Source of the DNA: an uncultured Fretibacterium sp. | GTDB lineage: Bacteria; Synergistota; Synergistia; Synergistales; Aminobacteriaceae | Assembly (NCBI GenBank): GCA_946183145.1 | Contig: CAMGZM010000006.1 | Location: forward strand, 62,001 to 126,000 | Direction: 5' to 3' | DNA length: 64,000 bases | Shown here: positions 43,623 through 52,685 of the stretch, one piece after another | Position numbering within the stretch: position 1 is the stretch's first letter | Layout: each line of letters opens with the position of its first letter | Notes under the pieces: generated by a model | The model's input: only the letters and a program-made list of their open reading frames with translations | Database searches by the model: none | Told to the model about the DNA's origin: nothing | Translations under genes and position numbers: made by a program

Positions 43623-45425
43623 TCATTCCCTGTCTATCAAGTAATACTGTAGTACGTCCCTCACTGTTTCCGATGCGTGATTGATTTCGTCCGACGTGAA
43701 TGTGCTTCGCTGTATTATTGTCCGTGCTTCAAGTGAGTCTGATTCGTCAAGAGCGCGGAATTTCGACAGCCATTCTTCAGCAAGCGTATGTTTGTATTTC
43801 TCGCGGTAAATTATGAACGTCTCAGGCATATACATTATTTCGTGAAATTCGTTGATGTCGCGCCCGAATGCGGCCTCAAAAAATTGTACCCCTCTTCCGA
43901 TTTTCCCCTTTGTCGAGTTCATTACGGCCTGAACAGCACGGATAAATTTCTTGTTCCAGTGTATGCCGATATAGTCCCGGTTTCGGAAATATTGCGGGTC
44001 TCTCACAGGGTGATATTTCATCGGGAATGAATATATTTTCACGTCTAACTCCTCGCAAAGATCAACGTTGATTCTCATTCGGTAATACAATTCTTCCGGC
44101 TCATCGTCATAGTTGTACAGCAGGTAGTCTGACAAGTCATCAATTCCCCATCTCGCGGCAGTCCTCACGGCGTTAATGTATATTTCACGCTGGTCGTAAT
44201 GGTCGAATGCGATTCTCAGAGGGCGTATGTTTATCTCGGCGAGGCGTTTCATGTTCGAGTCGGTTATGAGTCTCGCGTCAATTCCTTGGTTGAAGTCTAC
44301 GTATCTCGCTCGTTTTGCAGGGTGAAAATATTTTGTCCTCAATGGACGGAAGTATGAGTCAGCCGCAAGAATCGATTCCGGCGCTGCTGTTTCCGGGTAA
44401 AGTAATCCGTTTTTCTCCCGGAAAATGCAGAACTCCCCTGCGTCTTTGTCGTGCATTCTTGAGGCTGTGAAGTCGTATATGCTGATGATTTTGCGGACGT
44501 ATGCGCGCTGATTGAAGCCTTCCTGCAAATTCCTCAGTGCAATATCATATTCATCGGGCGGAATGTATGAGGCGTTTTTCGCGAACCCGCACCGCTTAAT
44601 CTCGTCAATAATTTCATCAAACATATCTGACGCTAAAACATTATTGTCCATCAGAAGCAAATCTTTTCTCATACCGTAATGTTCATCGATATACTTTATC
44701 TGCTCATAGATTCCGCAAAATTTCTTGTATTCAGGCTCAAGAATCGGAACGGCGCAGAAAGAGCAGTTTCGTATACAGCCCCTTGTAGTGTAAGCAAAGT
44801 ACGCATCTTTTGACGGATATTCGTATTCAGTCTCTTCAAGTATGGAGTAATCCTGCGGGAATGTGTCTATTATGTCGTCATTATCGCTGTCAATCATTCC
44901 CGGCCTGTTAAGAAGTCCTGTTACGGGGAAAATTTTTGTCTCACGGAAAATTTCTTCAGGAACGAGACTCGCCGCGACTCCTCCGACAAGTATGCGGCCT
45001 TCAGGTTGGAGGAATGATTTTGCGCCGTTGATCGTGTCAATTGTTTCCTTCCAGCAGAATGTGAAGAGAGTCGTGATTGCTATGATGTCAAATTTCGGGT
45101 AGTCCTGAGACCTGAATCGCTTCCTGTAATCCTGTATCAAGATTTCGTTCCTCAGGTTGCAGAAGTCTGGAATGTTATCGAGGAGGAAAGATTTTCCGGT
45201 TCTTATGTATTCGCGGATGTCAGGAAAATATTTCGAGAATGATTTGCCGTCAATTTCCGCAAAAAATTCTTCACTCAGCAAACTTAACGCAAGGTCGCGC
45301 AAATTTCCCTTGAAGAATCGTACACTATCATTGCATTTTCTGAAGTATGCAGCAAGTTTCATGAGTCCCATAGGGGGATATTTATTCTTGTAGGGAGGCT
45401 CTAAGAGGAGGACTTTGCGATTCAT
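43623..45425 (-). CDS. B12-binding-type radical SAM protein
   Basis: 600 residues from ATG 45425. The N terminus (K-V-L-L-L-E-P-P-Y, Y-P-P-M-G-L-M-K-L-A-A-Y-F) resembles a cobalamin-binding-like Rossmann domain, and the radical SAM cluster is T-R-G-C-I-R-N-C-S-F-C (~residues 215-225), binding a 4Fe-4S cluster and S-adenosylmethionine. A second region with L-L-M-D-N-N-V-L-A and D-F-N-Q-G-I-D-A-R-L follows the SAM barrel pattern. Substrate unknown. A strong ribosome site is not visible. An upstream in-frame start at 45476 would lie in the promoter. The gene ends only 9 bases from tRNA-Glu, convergent with it. Confidence 0.8.
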   Translation of the reverse strand: MNRKVLLLEPPYKNKYPPMGLMKLAAYFRKCNDSVRFFKGNLRDLALSLLSEEFFAEIDGKSFSKYFPDIREYIRTGKSFLLDNIPDFCNLRNEILIQDYRKRFRSQDYPKFDIIAITTLFTFCWKETIDTINGAKSFLQPEGRILVGGVAASLVPEEIFRETKIFPVTGLLNRPGMIDSDNDDIIDTFPQDYSILEETEYEYPSKDAYFAYTTRGCIRNCSFCAVPILEPEYKKFCGIYEQIKYIDEHYGMRKDLLLMDNNVLASDMFDEIIDEIKRCGFAKNASYIPPDEYDIALRNLQEGFNQRAYVRKIISIYDFTASRMHDKDAGEFCIFREKNGLLYPETAAPESILAADSYFRPLRTKYFHPAKRARYVDFNQGIDARLITDSNMKRLAEINIRPLRIAFDHYDQREIYINAVRTAARWGIDDLSDYLLYNYDDEPEELYYRMRINVDLCEELDVKIYSFPMKYHPVRDPQYFRNRDYIGIHWNKKFIRAVQAVMNSTKGKIGRGVQFFEAAFGRDINEFHEIMYMPETFIIYREKYKHTLAEEWLSKFRALDESDSLEARTIIQRSTFTSDEINHASETVRDVLQYYLIDRE

Positions 45426-45462
45426 ATTGTGAATTTCTGCTTTCTTGTGGAATGTGAGTCGG

Positions 45463-45471
45463 ATTATAGCA
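45463..45471 (-). promoter_or_regulatory. Extended -10 promoter of the radical SAM gene
   Basis: Reverse-strand TGC followed by TATAAT, an extended -10 element, immediately after the clpB terminator and about 38 bases before the gene start. The -35 is poor. Confidence 0.55.
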
Positions 45472-45474
45472 CAC

Positions 45475-45498
45475 AAAAAAAGAGAGGCCGTTACAGCC
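45475..45498 (-). terminator. Intrinsic terminator of clpB
   Basis: Reverse-strand stem GGGGCTG/CGGCCTC (45492-45498 with 45482-45488), 3-base loop, followed by TCT and a run of T down to 45475. Confidence 0.75.
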
Positions 45499-45534
45499 CC
45501 CCTGTTTTAGTGTTCAGTGTGAAGTGTGAAGTGA

Positions 45535-48147
45535 TTAGATGAATGAGAATACGAGATTTCCCGATTTCACGCTGATGTTGACGATAGTTTTCTCCTTGAT
45601 GCCTCCGCCAATCATAGCGCGCGCTAATTTTGTCTCTACGTTGTGAGTGATGTATCTTTTCAGCGGCCTGGCACCGTAAACAGGATCATAGCCCGCCTCC
45701 GCAATGAACGCTATTGCCTCATCGGAAAAATTCAGCTCTATCTGCCTGTCAGCGAGTCTTTCCTGCAAACGCGAAATGAGAATCTTCACGATCTCTTTCA
45801 CCTCGGCCATGCTAAGAGGCTTGAACAGAACAATATCATCAACACGATTAAGGAACTCAGGCCGGAAATGTTCCCTCAATGACTGCATTACTTCAGCGCG
45901 TGCTGTGGGAGTTATTGCGCCGTCAGAAATTCCCTCTATGAGACTCTGAGATCCTATATTGCTCGTCATGATTATCACAGTGTTCTTGAAGTCCACAATA
46001 TGGCCGTGTGAGTCCGTAATTCTCCCGTCGTCAAGAACCTGTAACAGAATGTTGAAGACATCAGGGTGAGCCTTCTCTATTTCGTCAAAAAGTATCACGC
46101 TGTAAGGCCGTCTTCTTACTGCTTCCGTTAATTGTCCGCCCTCGTCAAAACCTATATATCCGGGAGGAGCTCCGACGAGTCTTGAGACTGAATGTTTCTC
46201 CATATACTCGCTCATATCGATTCGTATCATGTTGTCTTCAGAGTCGAATAATGCCTCAGCGAGTGTGCGTGCTAATTCCGTTTTTCCGACTCCTGTAGGC
46301 CCCAAGAATATGAATGAACCGATCGGGCGTTTTGGGTCTTTGATACCGCTTCTTGCACGGAGTACAGCATCAGCAACGAGACTCACGGCTTCATCCTGGC
46401 CGATTACGCGCTTGTGTAAAATCTCGTCAAGTTTGAGGAGTTTTTCGCGCTCGCCTTCAAGGAGTCTTGTTACGGGGATTCCTGTCCAGCGGCTTACGAT
46501 GTCAGCAATTTCATCATCTGTTACTTCAACGCGCAGTAATTTATTGTCGTCCGAGCCTTTGAGAATGTCAGAGCGTTTTGCTTCCTGCCCGGCTAATACT
46601 CTCTGCAAACGGGGCAATTCTCCGTTCTGCAACTCTGAAACTAATTCCCAGTTGCCGTTTCTTTGTGCCTCATCGATTTTTGCTTTCGTCTCTTCTATCT
46701 GCCGTCTGAAATTCTGTATGTCAGCAATTGCTTTCTTCTCGTTCTCGTATTGAGTCCTGAGGGTATTTTCTTCTGACTCTGCTTCCTGCAACTCTTTCTG
46801 CAAAACTTTAAGGCGTTCCTTGCTGGCTTCATCATCTTCATGCTTTAGTGAGACTTCCTCAATCTTGAGCTGCATAACTTTACGTGCTGCCGCGTCAAGC
46901 TCTGAGGGCTGGGAGTCAATCTCCGTGCGAATCTTAGCGCAGGCTTCATCAACGAGATCTATTGCTTTGTCAGGCAAAAATCGATTCGTTATGTACCTGT
47001 TCGACAAAACTGCCGCCGCAACAAGAGCGTTATCACGAATCACAACACCGTGATGTACCTGCAACTTTTCACGAATGCCCCGGAGAATCGATATTGTGTC
47101 CTCAACTGAAGGCTGTTCAACGTCAACGGGCTGGAACCTTCTCGCTAATGCCGCGTCTTTCTCGATGTATTTGCGGTATTCGTCAGTCGTTGTTGCTCCG
47201 ATGCAATGAAGCTCGCCGCGTGCTAACATCGGCTTCAGCATATTACCCGCGTCAACAGCACCCTCGGCGGCTCCTGCTCCCACAATCGTATGAAGCTCAT
47301 CAATGAAGAGTATTATTCTCCCGTCGCTGTTCTTTATCTCATTGAGTACGGCTTTCAGTCTCTCTTCAAATTCTCCCCTGTACTTTGCGCCCGCGATTAA
47401 CGATCCCATGTCGAGCGCAAATACTGTACGTTCTTTGAGTCCTTCAGGAACATCACCGCGAACGATTCTTTGTGCGAGTCCCTCAACGATTGCAGTTTTT
47501 CCGACACCAGGATCACCGATTAACACGGGGTTGTTCTTTGTCTTGCGTGAAAGTATGCGTATAACCCTGCGTATTTCGTCATCACGTCCGATTACTGGAT
47601 CAAGTTTGTTGTTTTTCGCGGCCTGAACCAAATCGCGCCCGTACTTTTCGAGAGCTTCATATGTTGCTTCAGGGTCTGCGCTCTGGACTCTCTGAGAACC
47701 TCTTACGGCGTTTAGTGTTGACAGGAATTTTTCTTCCGTGAGTCCGTAACGTGAAAAAATTTTCCCGCAAGGTGTGTTATTGCCCTCTGTGAGCATAGCA
47801 AGAAACAAATGCTCAACGGAAATATATTCATCCTTGAGGGCTTTTGCTCTTTCCTCTGCGCGGGTAAAAAGTCTTTCGAGCCTCTGAGTGATGTAGATTT
47901 TTCCCTGCTCTGTTCCTGAGAATGTTACGCGGGGAAGTTTCGACAGCTCATCTTCTGCTGCCTTCATCATTTCGGCGGGATCAATGTTCATTTTTCGGAG
48001 CAATTGCGGGATTAGTCCTTCTGAATCACGGAGCAATGCGCACAATAAATGCTCGCAGTCTACTTGCTGATGATTGTATTCTGACGCTATAGCCTGTGAA
48101 GCGTTCAATGCCTCCTGGCTTTTGCGTGTCAGTCTGTTAATGTCCAT
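45535..48147 (-). CDS. clpB: ATP-dependent disaggregase ClpB
   Basis: 870 residues from ATG 48147 (AAGGGTG upstream). Order: double Clp N domain (~1-145), AAA1 with G-D-P-G-V-G-K-T (~205), a middle coiled-coil domain of about 120 residues (~400-530) that separates ClpB from ClpA/ClpC, AAA2 with [10 protein letters not shown] (~610), and the C-terminal D2-small domain. It extracts proteins from aggregates together with DnaK/DnaJ/GrpE in the cytoplasm. Its own promoter and terminator make it a single-gene unit. The noncanonical Hsp70 operon lies about 3 kb away. Confidence 0.96.
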   Translation of the reverse strand: MDINRLTRKSQEALNASQAIASEYNHQQVDCEHLLCALLRDSEGLIPQLLRKMNIDPAEMMKAAEDELSKLPRVTFSGTEQGKIYITQRLERLFTRAEERAKALKDEYISVEHLFLAMLTEGNNTPCGKIFSRYGLTEEKFLSTLNAVRGSQRVQSADPEATYEALEKYGRDLVQAAKNNKLDPVIGRDDEIRRVIRILSRKTKNNPVLIGDPGVGKTAIVEGLAQRIVRGDVPEGLKERTVFALDMGSLIAGAKYRGEFEERLKAVLNEIKNSDGRIILFIDELHTIVGAGAAEGAVDAGNMLKPMLARGELHCIGATTTDEYRKYIEKDAALARRFQPVDVEQPSVEDTISILRGIREKLQVHHGVVIRDNALVAAAVLSNRYITNRFLPDKAIDLVDEACAKIRTEIDSQPSELDAAARKVMQLKIEEVSLKHEDDEASKERLKVLQKELQEAESEENTLRTQYENEKKAIADIQNFRRQIEETKAKIDEAQRNGNWELVSELQNGELPRLQRVLAGQEAKRSDILKGSDDNKLLRVEVTDDEIADIVSRWTGIPVTRLLEGEREKLLKLDEILHKRVIGQDEAVSLVADAVLRARSGIKDPKRPIGSFIFLGPTGVGKTELARTLAEALFDSEDNMIRIDMSEYMEKHSVSRLVGAPPGYIGFDEGGQLTEAVRRRPYSVILFDEIEKAHPDVFNILLQVLDDGRITDSHGHIVDFKNTVIIMTSNIGSQSLIEGISDGAITPTARAEVMQSLREHFRPEFLNRVDDIVLFKPLSMAEVKEIVKILISRLQERLADRQIELNFSDEAIAFIAEAGYDPVYGARPLKRYITHNVETKLARAMIGGGIKEKTIVNISVKSGNLVFSFI

Positions 48148-48181
48148 ATCGAAATCACACCCTTTTAACCAAGTCTGACTA

Positions 48182-48209
48182 ATTATAGCTGACAATAATT
48201 TTATTGCAA
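48182..48209 (-). promoter_or_regulatory. Promoter of clpB
   Basis: Reverse-strand TTGCAA (48204-48209), 16-base spacer, perfect TATAAT (48182-48187). No CIRCE-type inverted repeat was noticed. Confidence 0.7.
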
Positions 48210-48294
48210 GGGATATTTTAATTCAGCGCATAATTTTGCAGAATATAGGATAATTAGCGCAATATAATCAAGCATCAGGAGGAACAAACGCTTA

Positions 48295-49746
48295 ATGGCA
48301 AAGAGCATAAAGAGAAATTACGTTTACAGCACACTGTACAACGTATTGATGGTTATCACGCCGCTTATTACGGCACCATATACTTCACGTGTTCTTGAGG
48401 CTGACGGAATCGGCGCGGTGAGTTTTGCAGCGTCTATAGTGGCGTACTTCGGTCTTTTCGCTAACATGGGTACAGGAAGTTACGCCCAGCGAGAAATATC
48501 GTACGTGCGGGATGACCCGGAGAAGCGCAGCATTGTCTTCTGGGAGACGCAGATACTCCGCATGATCAATACATCAATCGCGCTTGTGGTTTATCTTTCG
48601 TTTGTGCTTCTTTACGCGAAATCTTACCGCACAATATTCTTAGTGTTCACGATAAATCTTTTTTCTACAGCCTGCAATGTCTCGTGGTTTCTTACAGGTC
48701 TTGAGGAGTTCGGGAAAATAGCTCTCAGGAATATAGCAGTAAGGCTTATTGATGTTGTGTTCGTTTTCATGTTCATAAAGTCAAAGTCAGATGTTGCGCT
48801 TTATGCTTTCGGCTATTCTTTCTTCAGTATTGCAGCAGCTATAGTGATGTGGAAATATATTCCCGCCTATGTTCATAAGCCGGACTTCAAATCACTTCAC
48901 CCCTTCCGCAACATGAAAACCATATTGTCTCTTTTTGTTCCCGGAATAGCTGTTCAGGTGTATACAGTTCTGGATAAAACTATGATAGGAATCTTCACGG
49001 AAGGCACACTTGAGAACGGATATTATGAGCAGTCGCTGAAAATCTCAAATGCGGTTCTTCCCCTTGTAGTTTCGTTAGCTGGTGTAATATCTCCGAGAAT
49101 AGGCTATCTTTTCGGCAAAAATGACCGCGAGCAGATTAATGCTTATATGTACAGGAGCTACAATTTTGTTTTGTTTCTCAGCATACCGCTTTGTCTTGGG
49201 CTTATAGGAGTATCAGGCAATTTTGTTCCGTGGTTCTTCGGGCCCGGTTATGAGAAAGTCGCGGGACTCATGAAGATTTCCAGTTTGTTGATTATCATAA
49301 TAGGTCTCCATAATGCAACCGGCGGGCAGTACCTTATACCTACAAAGCGTCAGAACCTTTACACACGCGCTGTAACTATCGGTGCAATTGTGAACTTCTC
49401 AATGAATATCGTATTTATCAGAATATATCAGTCATATGGGGCTATTATCGCATCAGTTCTCGCTGAAGCAATAATTATAGCTGTTGAATTTTATTATATA
49501 CACGGGGAAATCAGCCTGGGACGAATAATTGCATCAGGCAAAAATTATTACATTGCCGGGGGAATTATGCTCGCAGTTCTTCTCTTCATGAACGCGAAAT
49601 TTACACCTTCAATTATTCACACATTCACGATGATATTCACGGGAGCGGCAATATATATCTCATTGCTTTTCATTCTGAAGGATAAATTTTTCCTCGAATA
49701 TTCCGCAAAACCCATAGCATTCCTCAAGAGAAAATTCTCACGCTGA
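48295..49746 (+). CDS. Wzx-type polysaccharide flippase
   Basis: 483 residues, about 14 predicted membrane helices. The start S-I-K-R-N-Y-V-Y-S-T-L-Y-N-V-L-M-V-I-T-P-L-I-T-A-P-Y-T-S-R-V-L (listed by residue) is the usual N terminus of oligosaccharide flippases of the MOP superfamily, with G-I-G-A-V-S-F-A next. It should move lipid-linked O-unit or capsule repeat across the inner membrane. AGGAGG precedes ATG 48295. A MATE-type gene follows 14 bases later. Together with ugd and the DUF4910 operon it implies a surface polysaccharide, though the genes are dispersed. Confidence 0.88.
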   Translation: MAKSIKRNYVYSTLYNVLMVITPLITAPYTSRVLEADGIGAVSFAASIVAYFGLFANMGTGSYAQREISYVRDDPEKRSIVFWETQILRMINTSIALVVYLSFVLLYAKSYRTIFLVFTINLFSTACNVSWFLTGLEEFGKIALRNIAVRLIDVVFVFMFIKSKSDVALYAFGYSFFSIAAAIVMWKYIPAYVHKPDFKSLHPFRNMKTILSLFVPGIAVQVYTVLDKTMIGIFTEGTLENGYYEQSLKISNAVLPLVVSLAGVISPRIGYLFGKNDREQINAYMYRSYNFVLFLSIPLCLGLIGVSGNFVPWFFGPGYEKVAGLMKISSLLIIIIGLHNATGGQYLIPTKRQNLYTRAVTIGAIVNFSMNIVFIRIYQSYGAIIASVLAEAIIIAVEFYYIHGEISLGRIIASGKNYYIAGGIMLAVLLFMNAKFTPSIIHTFTMIFTGAAIYISLLFILKDKFFLEYSAKPIAFLKRKFSR

Positions 49747-49760
49747 AAGGGGAGTATTGA

Positions 49761-51104
49761 TTGAGCCGTTACGAGCTTAACATGACGGACGGAAAAATAT
49801 GGTCTGTCCTTCTTGCTTTCACATGGCCGCTTCTGCTTGAGAATTTGTTGCAGCTCCTATACTACACAGCAGACAGCGTAATAGTCGGGCGTTATGTCGG
49901 AGTCTCAGCACTTGCCGCCGTAAGCGCAACGACTCACATCTGCGGGATGCTAGTGCGATTCTTCAACGGAACAGCAACAGGAGCAGGAGTCGTAATCAGC
50001 CGTGCATTTGGCGCGAATGACCGCGAGAAATTATCACAGTCCGTAAAGACCGCGTTAATCCTCACCTTCATAGGCTGTGTGATTCTGACTCTCATCGGCG
50101 TAACATTGTCGCGTTTCTTCCTCGAAAGAATGTCTACTCCTCCTGACGTTATAGGCGAGGCGGATATTTATCTCAGAATATATTTCGGCGGGATTTCGGG
50201 CTTGCTCTTCTACAACATAGGCGGGGCGATATTGCGTGCAATGGGAGACACTAAGAGGCCGTTATTCTTCCTGATAGTTTGCAGTGCGCTGAATATCTTT
50301 CTCGATTTGGCGTTCGTGAAAATCGGCTGGGGAATCGCAGGAGTCGCAATCGCTACGATAACAGCACAGGCATTGTCAGCATGTCTTGTGATTCGTTCTG
50401 TGATTCGTTCTGCGGGACTCTCTCATGAATGGCGTATTGATTCCGAAATTGCGCGCGAGATTCTGAGGATCGGACTTCCTTTCGGGGTTCAAATGGCTGT
50501 CGTTGCGTTCTCGAATGTTTTTGTCCAAGGATATATCAACGTTTTCGGCACTGCGTGTATTGCGGGATGGGGCGTTTATGTGAAGTTAGACCAGTATATG
50601 ATGCTTCCGATTCAGAGCATGGGTCAGGCCGTTACGGTCTTCACGGGCCAGAATTTAGGCGCTGGCAAACATGGCCGGGCTGTTTCGGGAACATGGACGG
50701 CACTCGGAATGATGCTCGGAATTTCATCCGCAATATCTCTCACGTTATGTGTGAATGCTCCTGTGATGTCGTCATTCTTCAGCCCTGATTCAGGCGTAAT
50801 ACGATACGGCTCAATGTTCATCAGAATGTGTACTCCTGTTGCGGTAATCTGCTGCTTCAACAACATACTTGCAGGGTATCTTCGCGGCGACGGAAATTCA
50901 CGAACTCCGATGATTATCACGCTGTGCACACATGTATTTTTCCGGCAGATATATCTGTTCGTCATCACAAGAATCATCACAGATAATGTTTACGCTGTGG
51001 GATTCGGCTATCCTGCGGGCTGGATTCTCTGCGCGTTAAGCATGACGCTGTACTATTTTTACTGGCAGAAGAAACGCGCTTCAACGTTCATCGAGAAGGC
51101 TTGA
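49761..51104 (+). CDS. MATE-family efflux transporter
   Basis: 447 residues, 12 predicted helices in two MATE halves. W-P-L-L-L-E-N-L-L-Q-L-L-Y-Y-T-A-D-S-V-I-V-G-R-Y-V-G (by residue, ~20-45) and A-L-A-A-V-S-A-T are diagnostic, with R-A-M-G-D-T-K-R-P in the middle. These export cationic compounds using Na+ or H+. TTG 49761 is the start, with AAGGGGAG just upstream. The C-terminal 24 bases overlap the convergent J-like gene (starting at 51081). Physiological substrate unknown. Confidence 0.87.
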   Translation: MSRYELNMTDGKIWSVLLAFTWPLLLENLLQLLYYTADSVIVGRYVGVSALAAVSATTHICGMLVRFFNGTATGAGVVISRAFGANDREKLSQSVKTALILTFIGCVILTLIGVTLSRFFLERMSTPPDVIGEADIYLRIYFGGISGLLFYNIGGAILRAMGDTKRPLFFLIVCSALNIFLDLAFVKIGWGIAGVAIATITAQALSACLVIRSVIRSAGLSHEWRIDSEIAREILRIGLPFGVQMAVVAFSNVFVQGYINVFGTACIAGWGVYVKLDQYMMLPIQSMGQAVTVFTGQNLGAGKHGRAVSGTWTALGMMLGISSAISLTLCVNAPVMSSFFSPDSGVIRYGSMFIRMCTPVAVICCFNNILAGYLRGDGNSRTPMIITLCTHVFFRQIYLFVITRIITDNVYAVGFGYPAGWILCALSMTLYYFYWQKKRASTFIEKA

Positions 51105-52682
51105 GAGTCTCGGCGGGCAGGGATAAATTTCGCGGTGCCGTCTGAGTATCGCTTCAAGAATGTGCGTGTTCATGTCGTAAATGTATGATGCTGACGCTGA
51201 ATAATCGCCTGATTTGATGATGAACATTCCGTTGTCGCTGTATGTGAAAATTTCCGGCCATGTGAAAAATTGCACGTCAGAAGAAAACCAGCCTGATTTT
51301 TTCAGATAGACTCCATTGTCCTTAATCTTTATCCCGCCGAAAAACAATAATTCACCGCTTTGAAGATGCCTGAGTATTCTCTCTGAAATTGAGCCTGCCA
51401 ATGCCCGCCAAAGACGCTGGACAATATCATTATACTTTTCTTCATTTGGTGAAAGATTGATATTGATATACGGAGTCTGAATCGTTACATTGTAGGACGT
51501 ACCTGTATATATTCCGTTGACGTATGTCCTTGTTCCGCCCCATTTCATTCCGTAAACTTCATCAAGCGGCGTATTGACTCCCTTCCACGATATGCCGTCA
51601 GCCGAGATGATTAATTTATCCTTGAAGATTAGTCCGAACTCCGTCTCATAATACAGGCTGGCTTTGTACCGTTCGTATTCCCTTTCTGTTTCCTGCCGTT
51701 TCCGCTCAAGAGACTCTAACTCCTTTATGTCTTTGTCTATCATCCCGGAGATTTGTCCGGAAATATCAGCAAGCGGTTCTTTCAGCAGGAGAATCATATT
51801 CAGGGCTTCCCTTGTCTTTTGATGTTCGTTGTGAAGATTCACGGCTTTTTCACGGACAGAGGCAAAAATTTCCTCAGCCTGATTCCGTATCCTGACATTC
51901 TCAATCCCTAAACTTTTTGCGGCCATCAGAAGCGGACGTATTAAGCTCCTCCATTCTTTGAGGCTTGACGAGATCTTAAAGTTATAGGGAGTATCAATGA
52001 TTATCCCGGTCAGTTCCTCAAGGCGCGTTGAAATTTTCAGCTCATATGACGAAATCAGATCAGCAAGGAGAAACGACCCGTAATATTTTCCGCCCTCCCT
52101 CGAATATTCAGCGGCAAATTTTTCAACAAGCTCAAAGTATTCATTCTGAGGAAGAGCCGACAATTTACCCTCAATCACTCCGAGAATATCAGCGCGGTAA
52201 TCATTCATTTCACGCTCAATATCATTTTCATCAGCCTGCGGAAATCCTGAAGAAAGCCTGTCATTGTTGATTACTCTGCATATTTCTTCAGTGCTGAAGC
52301 TGTCAATACATCCGCAAATTTCGAGAATTAACTCTGAAATCTCTGACGTGTAATGAAACTTCCTGAAGCCGAAAATACAGACGGCAAAATTCATCTGAGC
52401 CAGAGTCTTGAAGCCCGTAAAGCTCTTTTTCAGCAAAAATTCTCCCCTGTTTATCTTTTGCAGGAAATTCACGAGTTCTTTCACCTTTTTGTCGCCGACT
52501 CCGGGAAACCAGCGAATCTCCGCCGCGAGCCTCCGTCCGGGATTTGTCAGTATGCTCCGCGCTTCCCTTATCGATTCCGAGTCGTCAAGGAATGATTTTT
52601 CCTCTGCCGCTTCTGCTATCTGTCGTCTGCTGTCCCTTGCTGAGACTCCAAGAACGCAGAAAGGATTCTCAAGCATATTCAT
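51081..52682 (-). CDS. Hsp70-operon partner with degenerate J-like domain and PH-like C terminus
   Basis: 533 residues. N terminus (~3-60) reads N-P-F-C-V-L-G-V-S-A-R-D-S-R-R-Q-I-A-E-A-A-E-E-K, then I-R-E-A-R-S-I-L-T-N-P-G-R-R: a J-domain outline, but with no HPD. The middle is helical. From ~330 there are two beta-rich stretches (L-I-I-S-A-D-G-I-S-W-K-G-V-N-T-P-L-D-E-V and G-I-K-I-K-D-N-G-V-Y-L-K-K) that look like PH-type folds. It begins just after the Hsp70 stop, without a clear ribosome site, which suggests translational coupling. Likely an Hsp70 co-factor or client adapter; that role is inference. Confidence 0.68.
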   Translation of the reverse strand: MNMLENPFCVLGVSARDSRRQIAEAAEEKSFLDDSESIREARSILTNPGRRLAAEIRWFPGVGDKKVKELVNFLQKINRGEFLLKKSFTGFKTLAQMNFAVCIFGFRKFHYTSEISELILEICGCIDSFSTEEICRVINNDRLSSGFPQADENDIEREMNDYRADILGVIEGKLSALPQNEYFELVEKFAAEYSREGGKYYGSFLLADLISSYELKISTRLEELTGIIIDTPYNFKISSSLKEWRSLIRPLLMAAKSLGIENVRIRNQAEEIFASVREKAVNLHNEHQKTREALNMILLLKEPLADISGQISGMIDKDIKELESLERKRQETEREYERYKASLYYETEFGLIFKDKLIISADGISWKGVNTPLDEVYGMKWGGTRTYVNGIYTGTSYNVTIQTPYININLSPNEEKYNDIVQRLWRALAGSISERILRHLQSGELLFFGGIKIKDNGVYLKKSGWFSSDVQFFTWPEIFTYSDNGMFIIKSGDYSASASYIYDMNTHILEAILRRHREIYPCPPRLSSLLDER

Positions 52683-52685
52683 TCG